Assembly (NCBI RefSeq): GCF_003268655.1
Contig: NZ_CP029642.1
Span: forward strand, 4,092,001-4,156,000
DNA length: 64,000 nt
Direction: 5' to 3'
Source of the DNA: Arthrobacter dokdonellae
Lineage (GTDB): Bacteria > Actinomycetota > Actinomycetes > Actinomycetales > Micrococcaceae
Part shown: positions 35,219 to 44,426 of the stretch, in pieces
Position numbering within the stretch: position 1 is the first letter of the stretch
Layout of the letters: every line of letters begins with the position of its first letter
Made by a program: the position numbers and the translations under genes
Notes under the pieces: model-generated
Seen by the model: the letters and a program-made list of their open reading frames with translations, nothing else
Told to the model about the DNA's origin: nothing
Databases searched by the model: none

Positions 35219-36114
35219 CGCTGGCCTTTCACATCAAACATGTCGCGCAGCCCGTCGCCGATGGCGTTGAAGGCGCAGACCACCAAAATAATCGCAATGC
35301 CGGGCGGCAGAATCAGCCACCAGTAGCCGCTGTAGGCGGCCGCCAGACCGGCACTGAGCATGCCGCCCCAATCCGTGGCAGGCGCCTGCACGCCCATGCC
35401 GAGGTAGCTGACGTAGGCGACCAGCAAGATCGCGTCGGCAACTTGGAATGTTGCGTTGACCACCAGCGTGCTCACGGTGTTTGGCACGATGTGGCGGCTG
35501 ATGACGCGCCAATGCGATCCGCCGATGCCCCTGAGCGTGAGCACGTAGTCGCGGCTCTTCAGTGAGAGCGTCTCAGCCCTTACCAGGCGCGACGGCACCA
35601 GCCAGGACAGGCAGGCAATGACGACGATCATGGTGACGCTGTTCGGCGCCGTAATGGCCGAAATGACCAGGAGGATGAACAGTGCTGGAATGGCGATGCC
35701 GCTGTCCACGATGCGCATCATGACGGCGTCGACCCAGCCGCCGGCGTAGCCGGCAATCGAACCCCAGATGGAGCCGATCAGCGTGGCCAGTATGCCGGCA
35801 GCCAGCCCGATGACCAAGGACACCTGGCCGCCAACCATCATCCGGCCCAGCTGGTCGAAGCCAACCGCGTCGGTCCCCATCGGGTGGGAGCCGCCCGGGG
35901 CGAGATTCGCGGCACTGAGGTCCACGTGCATTTGGTCGGTGCCGTAAAAAAGCGGTCCGAGGAAGGCAAGGAGAAAGGCCAGGGCCACCACCACGACGCC
36001 GGCCACCGCCAGTTTGTTGCGCAGGAAGCGGCGCAGCATCAAGATGCGGTTGCTGGGCGCGGGGGCGGCGCGGACAGTTCCTGGCGCCGCGGATTCAAGG
36101 ACCGGGTTGCTCAT
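35215..36114 (-). CDS. Oligopeptide-type ABC transporter permease, DppC/OppC type
   Basis: A 299-aa permease. The N-terminal OppC-type segment (RILMLRRFLRNKLAVAGVVVVALAFLLAFLGPL) is followed by HPMGTDAVGFDQLGRMMVGG, the conserved periplasmic loop. The ATPase-contact loop lies near LSLKSRDYVLTLRGIGGSHWRVI, and about six membrane segments are present. It is coupled to DppB and the ATPase gene by ATGA overlaps. Confidence 0.94.
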   Translation of the reverse strand: MSNPVLESAAPGTVRAAPAPSNRILMLRRFLRNKLAVAGVVVVALAFLLAFLGPLFYGTDQMHVDLSAANLAPGGSHPMGTDAVGFDQLGRMMVGGQVSLVIGLAAGILATLIGSIWGSIAGYAGGWVDAVMMRIVDSGIAIPALFILLVISAITAPNSVTMIVVIACLSWLVPSRLVRAETLSLKSRDYVLTLRGIGGSHWRVISRHIVPNTVSTLVVNATFQVADAILLVAYVSYLGMGVQAPATDWGGMLSAGLAAAYSGYWWLILPPGIAIILVVCAFNAIGDGLRDMFDVKGQR

Positions 36115-37067
36115 CGGGACTCCCTTACACGTGGGTCAAGCAGGACTTGGGCGAGGTCGGCCAGCAGCGAACCGATCACGGTGGCGATGGAGATCACCAA
36201 CACGCAGCCCAACAGGACCGGGAAATCAGGTGTTTGCGCTGCATTCCAAAACAGCAGGCCCATCCCCGGATAGTTGAAGAGCTGTTCGACGACCAGCGCC
36301 CCACCGAACAGGACGGGGATGTAGTAGCCCAGCATGGCGATGACGGCCGTCAGTGAGTTGCGGAAGACGTGCCGGCGCAGCACCACTTTGCGTGACGTTC
36401 CCTTGGCCAGGGCAGTGCGGACATAGTCCTCCGACAGGTTGTCCAGGGTGGAGGAGCGCATGTACCGGCTAAAGACCGCGATCATGCCCAGCGCGCCCGT
36501 AACCACGGGAAGGACCAATCCCATGGGGTCCGCAAAGACGCCCCACCACGAATCCGCCTGCGGCGCCTGGGACGGGAAAAGGGGAATCTGCTGGCTGAAG
36601 ACAACAATGAGAATCAGGCCGAGAAAAAACACCGGCGTGGCATAGGCGACGAACGACAGTGCCGTCAGCACATAGTCCGCGGGCCTGTTCCGACGCGCTG
36701 CCTGCCACAATCCCAGGGGAATTGCGACAAGCAGCGCCACCACGGCTGAGAGCACCGACAGCGCCAAGGTCTTGGGCAGCCGCTGGCTCAACAGATCAGA
36801 AACCGAGGAATTCAGCACATAGGATTGCCCCAGATCGCCGTGCAGCAGCTGCCCCAAATAGTTCAGGTACTGCCAAGGGAGGGACCTGTTGAGTCCCTGT
36901 TCCGCATTGAACCGGGCAATCTGCTCCGGGGTGGCCTGGATTCCCAGGACCCCGCGGGCCGGGCCTCCGGGCAGGGCGTGCAGCAGGAGGAACACCACCA
37001 CCGTCACGAAGAAAACGACGACCAGTGCCTGCCCCACCCGCTTGAGCATGAACCGAAATATATCCAC
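36111..37067 (-). CDS. Oligopeptide-type ABC transporter permease, DppB/OppB type
   Basis: About 318 aa with the OppB-type start FMLKRVGQALVVVFFVTVVVFLLLHALPGG, the periplasmic GLNRSLPWQYLNYLGQLLHGDLGQS block and the ATPase loop SEDYVRTALAKGTSRKVVLRRHVFRNSL. The start is uncertain: GTG at 37067 and ATG at 37049 both suit the family, and neither has a strong ribosome site. A longer in-frame extension into the binding-protein gene is unlikely. It follows the binding-protein gene by about 43 bp. Confidence 0.9.
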   Translation of the reverse strand: MDIFRFMLKRVGQALVVVFFVTVVVFLLLHALPGGPARGVLGIQATPEQIARFNAEQGLNRSLPWQYLNYLGQLLHGDLGQSYVLNSSVSDLLSQRLPKTLALSVLSAVVALLVAIPLGLWQAARRNRPADYVLTALSFVAYATPVFFLGLILIVVFSQQIPLFPSQAPQADSWWGVFADPMGLVLPVVTGALGMIAVFSRYMRSSTLDNLSEDYVRTALAKGTSRKVVLRRHVFRNSLTAVIAMLGYYIPVLFGGALVVEQLFNYPGMGLLFWNAAQTPDFPVLLGCVLVISIATVIGSLLADLAQVLLDPRVRESR

Positions 37068-37110
37068 TATGTGCCAATCAATCAGTGCCCCGGCGGGGGC
37101 AAATGGGAAT

Positions 37111-38919
37111 CTACCAGGTCCACCGTTGCGGGTAGATTTGGTCAACGTCTTGCTGCGTGCCCTTGAGGGCGCTGGAGGTCACGGCAACCTGGTAGACGGG
37201 GTTGGGCATCCAGACCACGGGCAGGTCTTCCGCGAGCAGCTGGCTGTACTGCTTCATGGCGGTCGTGTCATTGGACATGATGGCGGCCTCGGTCAACTGG
37301 TCGGCCTTGGCGTTGGAGTAGCTGCCAAAGTTTGACTTCCCGCCGGTGCCGAAGATCTTTTCGCCGGTCGGGTACGCCGGGAAGTACCAGCTGCCCGATG
37401 TGCCGAAGAAGGACAGCTGCCACTTACAGGCCGGGTCCGCGCCCTTGCAGGCCTGTGCCTGCGCCAGGACCGAGTTCACGGGCGCAGCCTGGACCTTGAA
37501 GGAGATTCCGGTCTTGGACAGGGATGAACGGATCGCGTTCATCATGTTGTCGGTCTCCGTTGAACCGCTTTGCGAGAGCACCGTCATCTCAAACCTGGTG
37601 CCCTTGGCGATGCCTTCGCCGCAGTCCGTGGCCGAGGTTCCGGGGCTGGTGCAGGAGGCGATTCCGTCCGAACCGATGGTCCAGCCATGGGCTGTCAGCA
37701 GCTTTTGCGCGTCGGTGGTGCTGAACGGATAGGGGTTGTTCTTTTGCACATCGGAAAGGTAGTTCGACGCATTTCCCTGCGGCACGGGCCCGTAGTCGGG
37801 CTGGGCGGTGTCATTCCAAATGACCTTCGAGATGTTGGTTTGGTCAATGGACTTTTGAATGGCCTGGCGTGCGTACAGCTGCGAGAACACCTTGCCCATG
37901 GCGGGGTTGTTGAAGTTGTACGGCATGTAGGTCACGGACCATCCAGGCTTCGGTGTGACGGCGTAGCCCTTGCCTTCAAACTGCGACTTCTGCGGCATGG
38001 AGGCGGCGGAGATGTAGCCGTAGTCCAGCGACTTGCTGCGCAGGGCGTTCTCCTCTGCGCCGGCGCTGGTAAAGGGCAGCAGGTTGATCGTCTTGATGTG
38101 TCCGGCGTCGTCGCCGACGTACTTGTCGTTCTTGGTCAGGACAACTTTCCCGGACGAGTCAAAGGACGTCAGGGAATAGGGGCCGTCGGTGGTCTTCCAC
38201 AGCTTGTTGGTGGAATAGCCGCCCATGTCCCCGGCGGCCTTCGCCAGGTAGCTGAACACCTGCTTGGCGCCCTCGGCGCTGCGGTCCAGGTTTCCCACGG
38301 CGCCGTCGTCGCCGGACTTGTCCCACGCGTGCTGGGGCATGGGACGGATCAGTGCGAGCTGCGTGGAGGTGAGCCATTCCTGGTTGTAGGCCTTGTCAAA
38401 GGTCATGGAGAAGGTATGGTCGTCCACCGCTGTGAACTTCTTGATGGAATCGGGCATCTTGCCGGAGACGTAGTTGGCCCACTGATCCTTGTTGTTCTTG
38501 ACCAGGTTGTACCAAAATTCAACGTCGCGGGTGGTGACGGGCTTTCCGTCCGTCCAGTTGGCGTCCTTGAGCGTAACGGTGGCCGTCAACCCGTCCTTGG
38601 AGTAGGAGATGTCCTTGGCCAGGCTGGCCTTCTTGTCCAGGCCCATGGAACCGCCCGAGGTGTTGTAGGCGAACAAGGGCGTCCACATGCTGTCGATCAG
38701 CGAGGTGTTGATGGTTGAGGTGTGGCCGCTGGTGCCCAACGGCATGATCCAGTTGGGCGTCTGCGAGACCGGCCACGCGTAGCTGACCGAGTCCTTGGCT
38801 GAATCGGCGGCACCATTGCCCGTTGATCCGGAACATCCGCTAAGGACGGTAACTGCTGCCAAGGCGCCCGCGGCCAAGGCCACGGTGGCCCGGGAACGGT
38901 TGTTGAACGTTGAAAACAT
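37111..38919 (-). CDS. Oligopeptide-type ABC transporter solute-binding lipoprotein, DppA/OppA family
   Basis: A 602-aa family-5 binding protein with a lipoprotein signal ending in VLSGCSGS near residue 29. Family-typical segments include WTDGKPVTTRDVEFWYNLV, WSVTYMPYNFNNPAMG and RQAIQKSIDQ. The ATG at 38919 has GAGAGG as ribosome site. It heads a five-gene operon ending with a ROK sugar kinase, so the ligand may be a glycopeptide, muropeptide or oligosaccharide and not a plain peptide. Divergent from the ROK repressor. Confidence 0.94.
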   Translation of the reverse strand: MFSTFNNRSRATVALAAGALAAVTVLSGCSGSTGNGAADSAKDSVSYAWPVSQTPNWIMPLGTSGHTSTINTSLIDSMWTPLFAYNTSGGSMGLDKKASLAKDISYSKDGLTATVTLKDANWTDGKPVTTRDVEFWYNLVKNNKDQWANYVSGKMPDSIKKFTAVDDHTFSMTFDKAYNQEWLTSTQLALIRPMPQHAWDKSGDDGAVGNLDRSAEGAKQVFSYLAKAAGDMGGYSTNKLWKTTDGPYSLTSFDSSGKVVLTKNDKYVGDDAGHIKTINLLPFTSAGAEENALRSKSLDYGYISAASMPQKSQFEGKGYAVTPKPGWSVTYMPYNFNNPAMGKVFSQLYARQAIQKSIDQTNISKVIWNDTAQPDYGPVPQGNASNYLSDVQKNNPYPFSTTDAQKLLTAHGWTIGSDGIASCTSPGTSATDCGEGIAKGTRFEMTVLSQSGSTETDNMMNAIRSSLSKTGISFKVQAAPVNSVLAQAQACKGADPACKWQLSFFGTSGSWYFPAYPTGEKIFGTGGKSNFGSYSNAKADQLTEAAIMSNDTTAMKQYSQLLAEDLPVVWMPNPVYQVAVTSSALKGTQQDVDQIYPQRWTW

Positions 38920-39009
38920 GAACTGCCTCTCGAACTATTGAGGGCCGACGCAGTGTGCGACGTCCCGGCAAAGGAGGTGTGTGACCCTCGAGAGGGGCAC
39001 GTTTGATCA

Positions 39010-39038
39010 AGTAAATACAGGTAATCGAAATAAGTCAA
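39010..39038 (-). promoter_or_regulatory. Predicted promoter of the oligopeptide-type importer operon
   Basis: On the minus strand TTGACT (39038-39033) is followed after 17 bp by TTTACT (39015-39010). A small palindrome, TTGATCAA, lies just downstream at 39003-39010 and could be the site of the divergent ROK repressor, but this is a guess. Confidence 0.5.
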
Positions 39039-39077
39039 CGCTCTTTTGTCGAAACGGGACTTCGGCCTAAATTCACG

Positions 39078-39105
39078 AAACCCTCCCTTTGTTTAGGGGG
39101 TTTTT
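39078..39105 (+). terminator. Terminator-like hairpin in the divergent intergenic region
   Basis: AAACCC/GGGTTT arms with two more C-G pairs across a one-base bulge, a loop of about nine bases and a T-run at 39101-39105. It lies between divergent promoters, which is an odd place for a terminator; it may limit unwanted transcription or be a chance structure. Confidence 0.35.
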
Positions 39106-39205
39106 GACGCCAATCCTCTGGCAATGCGCAGTGCGTCCGATGGATGGGCTAAGCTTTTGGCAGCTAATTGCAACTGTTTGAAATAGAAGTTGGTAGACTT
39201 AATTC

Positions 39206-40438
39206 ATGAATGCAAAAAGTGAAAAGTTGACGACACCGCCCAAGCGGCCCGTCGCCGCCCGCAAGAAAAACATGGGCGCCGAGGTCCTGGGCCTGATTGC
39301 CTCCGGCAAGGCCCGTTCGCGCGGCGAGCTCGCCGAGGCACTCGGCATGGCGCCGTCGTCGATTTCCATCTACGTCCAGTCCCTGATGGATGCGGGCTGG
39401 CTGACTGAATCGGGCAGCGCCGACTCCACCGGCGGACGCAAGCCGAAGATCCTTCAACTGGGCCAAAAATCCAGCTACGTCCTCTGCGCGGACATTGGCG
39501 GCAGCCATGCCACGGTGGCCGTGATGACCGCGGACGGCACGCTTGGGCACATCGATGCCGTGGAGTTTGACGTGACCACGGGGCCGGTGGACGGCCTGGC
39601 GCGGCTGAAGGCGGCCTTTGATGAAATGATCGCCGCGCAGTCCGGCCGGCTGCTGTCCATCGGCATTTCCCTCCCCGGCCCCGTGGATGTGGCGAACGGG
39701 CACGTGGACTCGCCATCCCGGATGCCAGGTTGGCACAGGTACCCGGTACGGGCGGAGCTGTCCGGGCACTACGCGGTCCCGGTCACCGTCGAAAACGACG
39801 CCAACGCCATGGCCCTGGGCGAATACGCCGTACGGACGCCCCGGCCCGACCAGATGATAGTCATCAAGGCCGGCACGGCCATTGGCTCGGGATTCATCAT
39901 CAACGGATCCGTCTACCACGGCGCCACGGGCGTGGCCGGCGACATCACGCATGTGCGGACTGCGGCCGCTGGAGACACCTTGTGTTCGTGTGGCAACCGC
40001 GGCTGTTTGGAGACCATCGCCTCGGGTGCGGCCGTGGTCCGGCTCCTGCAGGAGGCGGGCGCGGAGGTCCACTCCACGGCGGACATGGTCCGGCTCGTCG
40101 GCGATGCCGACCCCATGGCCACGGGCCTGGTCCGCGGCGCCGGAAGGCACCTGGGCGAGGTCGTCTCCGCGATCGTGAATTTCTTCAACCCCTCCGCCGT
40201 CTATCTCAACGGCGTGCTGTCGACGCTCGAACCCTTCGTCGCGGCGTTCCGCAGCCAGCTTTACGAGGGGTGCCACCCGCTCGTCACCAAGGAACTCATC
40301 ATTGCCGCCTCGGTGCTGGGTGAGAATGCCGGGCTGGTCGGCATCGGCCGGCTGGCCCTGGAACAAGCCTTTGAACGTCCGCATGAACCCACCCCGACCG
40401 CCACTCCCTGGAGGACCCATGTCAACGCAGCCAACTAG
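39206..40438 (+). CDS. ROK-family transcriptional regulator
   Basis: A 410-aa NagC/Xyl-repressor-type protein. An N-terminal winged helix-turn-helix (SRGELAEALGMAPSSISIYVQSLMDAG, residues about 38-64) precedes a ROK domain with ADIGGSHATVAV, VENDANAMALGE, GDITH and an intact zinc motif CSCGNRGCLE near residues 258-267. No good ribosome site precedes the ATG at 39206, and a TAGACT-like -10 lies seven bases upstream, so the message may be leaderless. It is divergent from the importer operon and overlaps the M81 gene by 20 bp. It probably senses a sugar or sugar phosphate and controls both operons. Confidence 0.92.
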   Translation: MNAKSEKLTTPPKRPVAARKKNMGAEVLGLIASGKARSRGELAEALGMAPSSISIYVQSLMDAGWLTESGSADSTGGRKPKILQLGQKSSYVLCADIGGSHATVAVMTADGTLGHIDAVEFDVTTGPVDGLARLKAAFDEMIAAQSGRLLSIGISLPGPVDVANGHVDSPSRMPGWHRYPVRAELSGHYAVPVTVENDANAMALGEYAVRTPRPDQMIVIKAGTAIGSGFIINGSVYHGATGVAGDITHVRTAAAGDTLCSCGNRGCLETIASGAAVVRLLQEAGAEVHSTADMVRLVGDADPMATGLVRGAGRHLGEVVSAIVNFFNPSAVYLNGVLSTLEPFVAAFRSQLYEGCHPLVTKELIIAASVLGENAGLVGIGRLALEQAFERPHEPTPTATPWRTHVNAAN

Positions 40439-41942
40439 CAATCCCGACCTCCCACGCATTGCCATGGCCGGTTTGAGCCTTGAGGCAAGCACCTATTCCC
40501 CGGCCGTCACCACGGCCGCGGACCTGCACCCGAGGCGCGGCACGGCCGTCCTCGATCGCTATGACTTCCTGACACCCGGGCAGCCGCTGCGCGAGGCCGC
40601 CGAATGGATCCCGCTGCTCCAGGGACGCGGAATCCCCGGAGGCCCGGTGCCGCTGGCCGACTACCAGATGCTCAAGGCCGAGATCCTGGCAGGATTGGAG
40701 CAGTCCGGGCCCTTGGACGGCATGATCCTGGACCTGCACGGGGCCATGAGCGTCATTGGCATGGACGACGCCGAAGGCGACCTGGCCACCGCCGTGCGCA
40801 ACGTCGTCGGGCCAGAAGTCCTGATCAGCACGGGAATGGACCTGCACGGCAACGTGTCCTGGCGGCTGGCCCATGCCCTGGACCTGCTGACCTGTTACCG
40901 GATGGCCCCGCACGAGGACGCCCTCGACACCAAGGAGCGGGCAGTGCGCAATCTGCTGGCCCGCCTGGCCCTGCCGGGACGCCCGCGTCCCTTCAAAGCC
41001 TGGATTCCCATCCCGGTCCTGCTGCCGGGAGAGAAAACCAGCACCCGGATCGAGCCGGCCAAGAGCCTCTACGCCATGGTTCCCGAGGTGGAGAAGCTCG
41101 ACGGCGTTCTCGACGCCGGGATTTGGATCGGCTACGCCTGGGCCGACGAACCCCGCAACCGCGCTGTCGTCATGGTCACCGGCGACGACGCAGACGGCAT
41201 AGCTGCAGCGGCCGAAAGAATCGCCGCAGCATTTTGGGAGAACCGCGACGGCTTCGCGTTCGTTGCACCCACGGGAACCCTGGCGGAATGCCTGGACACG
41301 GCGCTGGCCAGCCCGGCCCGTCCGTACTTCATCAGCGATTCGGGGGACAACCCGACGGCGGGCGGCGCGGGCGACGTTTCCTGGACACTGGGCGAGCTGC
41401 TGGCCCGGCCCGAGCTTGCCGACGGCTCCGTCACCGCCGTCTACGCATCCATTCCCGACCCTGCCGCGGTCACGGCCTGCCAGGCGGCCGGAGTCGGGTC
41501 GGAAGTCGACGTGATGGTCGGCGCCACCGTCGACGCCGGCCCGTCGGGACCGGTACGCCTGCGCGGCGTCGTCGAGCACATCCTTGAAGGAGACGCGGAT
41601 GCGCTGGTTGAGGTGGTGGTCCGTGCCGGCGGCCTGTCGGTACTCCTGACCCAGGTCCGCAAGCCCTACCACCACGAACATGACTTCACCCGCAATGGCA
41701 TAGACGCCCGCGGCACGGACATCGTCATCGTCAAGATCGGTTACCTTGAGCCGGAGCTGTTCAACATGTCGGCGGACTGGATGCTGGCGCTGACCCCCGG
41801 CGGTGTCGACCAGGACCTGCTCCGGCTGGGCCACCACCGCATCAGCCGTCCCATGTTTCCCTTTGACACCGATTTCAACGCCCCGGACCTGCGCGCACGC
41901 CTGGTGCCGGCCGCCGCCGACGCGCCAGGGAGAGAACAGTGA
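40419..41942 (+). CDS. M81-family metallopeptidase (MlrC-like)
   Basis: A 507-aa protein of the M81 family, founded by the microcystin-degrading MlrC. Family motifs visible are LEASTYSP near the N-terminus, LDLHGAMSVIGMDDAEGD near residue 105, MDLHGNVSWRLA, RMAPHEDALDT and SDSGDNPTAGGAGD in the C-terminal half. The ATG at 40419 has a GGAGG ribosome site inside the 3' end of the ROK gene; longer upstream frame is only the shadow of that gene. The natural substrate of most family members is unknown. Here it sits between a ROK regulator and cutC, suggesting hydrolysis of an imported amide or peptide conjugate. Confidence 0.88.
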   Translation: MSTQPTSNPDLPRIAMAGLSLEASTYSPAVTTAADLHPRRGTAVLDRYDFLTPGQPLREAAEWIPLLQGRGIPGGPVPLADYQMLKAEILAGLEQSGPLDGMILDLHGAMSVIGMDDAEGDLATAVRNVVGPEVLISTGMDLHGNVSWRLAHALDLLTCYRMAPHEDALDTKERAVRNLLARLALPGRPRPFKAWIPIPVLLPGEKTSTRIEPAKSLYAMVPEVEKLDGVLDAGIWIGYAWADEPRNRAVVMVTGDDADGIAAAAERIAAAFWENRDGFAFVAPTGTLAECLDTALASPARPYFISDSGDNPTAGGAGDVSWTLGELLARPELADGSVTAVYASIPDPAAVTACQAAGVGSEVDVMVGATVDAGPSGPVRLRGVVEHILEGDADALVEVVVRAGGLSVLLTQVRKPYHHEHDFTRNGIDARGTDIVIVKIGYLEPELFNMSADWMLALTPGGVDQDLLRLGHHRISRPMFPFDTDFNAPDLRARLVPAAADAPGREQ

Positions 41943-42736
41943 CTGTGCCGGGCAACGCCGGCTGGCCGCAGCTGGAGATCGCTGTCACGGGAGCCGCGGG
42001 GGCGCGGATTGCCCAAAACGCCGGAGCCGATCGGGTCGAATTGTGCAGCGCCCTGGAGCTGGGCGGGGTCACCCCGTCACAAGGCACGGTCGAGCGCGTC
42101 CTGGCGGCCACTGGCGGCGGGTTTGGCATCCATGTGCTGGTCCGGCCCCGTCCCGGAAACTTTGTGTACGACGCCGACGACGTCGCCACAGCGGAGGCGG
42201 AGGCGGCGGCGCTGGCCCTCCAAGGGGTTCACGGGATTGTCCTGGGCGCCCTGGATGAGGCGCGCGGCATTGACATTCCCACCACACAACGACTGATCAA
42301 CGCTGCGAGGTCAATCAACCCGCAGATGGGCATCACCTTCCACCGAGCCCTTGACCACACCCTTGACCCACTCGGGGCAATTGAGGTGCTTGCCGCCCTG
42401 GAGATTGACCGGGTCTTGACCTCGGGGCAGGCGGCGGCGGCCGGAGACGGCGTGGAAATGCTCTCGGCCATGGTGGCCACGGCCCGGGGCAGGCTGGAGG
42501 TCATGGCCGGCGGCGGCGTCACGATCGCGGGCCTGAAGGCATTGCTGTGCACCACCGGCGTTGCCGCGGCACACCTCTCCGCCAAGGTGCCGGGACGGCG
42601 GGCTGCTTCGGCGTCCGTGTCGCTTGGCTCGGCGGCCACATTGGATCCGGATGCCTACTGTGTCACTGACGAGGGAATCGTCCGTGAGGCGGTCAACGTG
42701 GTGCGCACCCAGCGGACACTGGGCACCAGACGATAA
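41939..42736 (+). CDS. cutC: CutC-family protein
   Basis: A 265-aa TIM-barrel protein of the CutC family. Conserved blocks: ADRVELCSALELGGVTPSQG, HVLVRPRPGNFVYDADD, GITFHRALDHTLDPL and IDRVLTSGQAAAAGDG. The family was named for copper tolerance in E. coli, but that role is disputed and the reaction is not known. The GTG overlaps the M81 stop (GTGA), so the two are co-translated and likely work in the same pathway, which argues for a metabolic role here. Confidence 0.9.
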   Translation: MTVPGNAGWPQLEIAVTGAAGARIAQNAGADRVELCSALELGGVTPSQGTVERVLAATGGGFGIHVLVRPRPGNFVYDADDVATAEAEAAALALQGVHGIVLGALDEARGIDIPTTQRLINAARSINPQMGITFHRALDHTLDPLGAIEVLAALEIDRVLTSGQAAAAGDGVEMLSAMVATARGRLEVMAGGGVTIAGLKALLCTTGVAAAHLSAKVPGRRAASASVSLGSAATLDPDAYCVTDEGIVREAVNVVRTQRTLGTRR

Positions 42737-42759
42737 ACAGGGCTTCTGGGCCGCCCTGT
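42737..42759 (+). terminator. Hairpin directly after cutC
   Basis: A 7-bp stem (42737-42743 with 42753-42759) with a 9-nt loop starts one base after the cutC stop. It lacks a strong T-run, so it is only a possible terminator. Confidence 0.4.
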
Positions 42760-42989
42760 CAATCCCACGGCGCCAACCATGCCTTTGGGTGTTTGACGCA
42801 TCACAACCCGCCGGAAGGTTGGCGCTACATGACCCGACCTCTGTGCCCGGTCCGGTTATGTGGCCCGAGCCGCGGGTGAGGCAGATTTTGCGCAAGTTTC
42901 TGGCTTTGGGCCGGTGTTCCATGGCACACAACGGTTGGCTGGGGCGATGTTGGCTACTTCATTTTCTTTAACTGAGAAAGGAAGCCGCC

Positions 42990-43180
42990 ATGTTGGAGGA
43001 GTATTTCATTCAGCCGTCCACCGTCGATCGGTACCGCCGCTCTTGGATCAGCGCGGAGATCGAGGCCTATGTTGTTTGGCTGGCCGGGCACCCTTATTCG
43101 GACCGGTGTATCTGGAGGCGGGTCCTGCTCGTCTTCGAGTTTGGTGAGTTTGCCAGTGCCCACGGTGCCACCAGTATTGG
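42990..43180 (+). pseudogene. N-terminal fragment of a tyrosine recombinase (integrase)
   Basis: The ATG at 42990 with an AAAGGAAG ribosome site opens MLEEYFIQPSTVDRYRRSW, then AEIEAYVVWLAGHPYSDRCI and LLVFEFGEFASAHGATS. This matches the N-terminal core-binding part of transposon-type tyrosine recombinases. After about 62 residues the similarity stops, and an IS1182 transposase tail follows in the same general direction. The catalytic domain is absent, so this is a truncated relic. Confidence 0.7.
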
Positions 43181-43198
43181 GCCTCCCAGTCCGGGCGC

Positions 43199-43450
43199 AC
43201 GATCAGCATCGGCCCGTATGAAGCCGAACTGGCCAGGGCCCGCCAGGCACAACAGGATCCGGCGTGGCGGGCCGCGTACCGGGCCACCCGCCCGAAGGTC
43301 GAACGCAGACTCGGGCACCTGATGCGCCGCAAGCACGGCGGACGGCGGGCCAGGGTCCGGGGCTTGGCCAAGGTGAAGGCCGATTTCTCCCTGCTGGCCG
43401 CCGCGGCGAACATCGCCCGGCTCGGCGTGCTGAAAATCAGCAAGATCACC
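43199..43450 (+). pseudogene. C-terminal fragment of an IS1182-family transposase
   Basis: One frame from about 43199 reads TISIGPYEAELARARQAQ, then AYRATRPKVERRLGHLMRRK, HGGRRARVRGLAKVKADFSL and LAAAANIARLGVL. These blocks (RATRPKVERklaHLmrR.HGGRrARvRG) are characteristic of the C-terminus of IS1182-type DDE transposases. The start, the first catalytic Asp residues and the left end are missing. It is joined directly to the integrase fragment, so a deletion must have joined the two. Confidence 0.75.
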
Positions 43451-43835
43451 CCTCCTCACCGGCGATGGTCCCGGCATGAGGGCCGGGAAGGGTCCGTCCG
43501 GGCCCCGGCGGCCCCGTTCACCGCGCCGCCGGCGGCGGGGAGCCCCCTGCGGGCCCGAAAATGGCCGTCGGCAGCAAAATCCGGAAGGACCGCGGCGGCG
43601 CGGAACTCCCTCACAGCGCCGAAAAATTTGCCCTCAACGGCAGCGGCGCCACACAAACAGCCGTTCGACACCACCCACCTAGCTGTCGCGTTAATGGAAC
43701 CATTATCAAGACGGGAGGGCCGAACCTTCTCGATCTGGTCGATACCCGGAATTCTCGAAGCCTTCCGAGCACCCGTCCCATCCTGTCAATTTGTTACACA
43801 TGCGCCATTCTCAACAAAAGAGAACCTGGGCTTTG
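43451..43835. other. Non-coding stretch inside the mobile-DNA scar
   Basis: About 385 bp between the transposase and resolvase relics. The transposase frame stays open, but the sequence loses family similarity. No terminal inverted repeat was found by eye. Confidence 0.4.
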
Positions 43836-44426
43836 ATGAGCGCACGGAGTATCGGCATTGGGAGTATCGGTTACGACCAGGGTCAGCACCGTGGACCAGA
43901 ACACGGATCTGCAGCATTCAGCGTTGCAAGCCGCGGGCTGCTACCGAATCTCCACCGACCACAGCGCGAGCGGAACGAGGGACAGCCGACCTGAACTGGA
44001 TGGATGCTCGAGCACCTGCGGGACGGTGACGAAGTCATGGTCTGGAAGTTGGACCGACTGCGGCGCACTCGGAACCTGCTGGCGCTCGTTGCTGACCTGG
44101 AACGCAGAGGCGTGCACTTTCGCAGCGTCGCGGACGGCATCAACACAACGGGGCCGATGGGCCGGGCTACGCTCACCACCATGTCTGCGTTCGCCCAGCT
44201 CGAGCGCGACCAGGTGGCCGAACGGACCAGTGCCAGCACGGCCGCGGCCGCTGAACACAGGAGGAAGGCCAGGCGGCGCGAAGTCACCGCCGCTCATGCG
44301 AAGGTCAGGCGCGCCGTCGCTCTAAAGGCCCAAAGTCTCACGCCGGCCGATATTTGGAAAGATCATCGGGCCAGCCGCGCCACCGACTACCGGTACCTCA
44401 GCCTGGCAAGCGACGAACTGGTTTGA
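43836..44426 (+). pseudogene. Serine recombinase (resolvase) with two frameshifts
   Basis: The pieces of a Hin/Tn3-type resolvase are present: GIGSIGY, then RVSTVDQNTDLQHSALQAAG with the catalytic Ser, then MLEHLRDGDEVMVWKLDRLRR and MGRATLTTMSAFAQLERDQV, and a C-terminal helix-turn-helix-like end LTPADIWKDHRASRATDYRY. They lie in frames 0, +1 and 0: one shift near 43875 in the nucleotide stretch before RVST, and one near 44003 before MLEHL. The gene is therefore broken unless both indels are sequencing errors. Confidence 0.78.

Noticed and set aside
40422..41837. A 471-codon minus-strand open frame opposite the M81 gene
   Set aside because: Antisense shadow of a well-supported gene; no recognisable domain or ribosome site.
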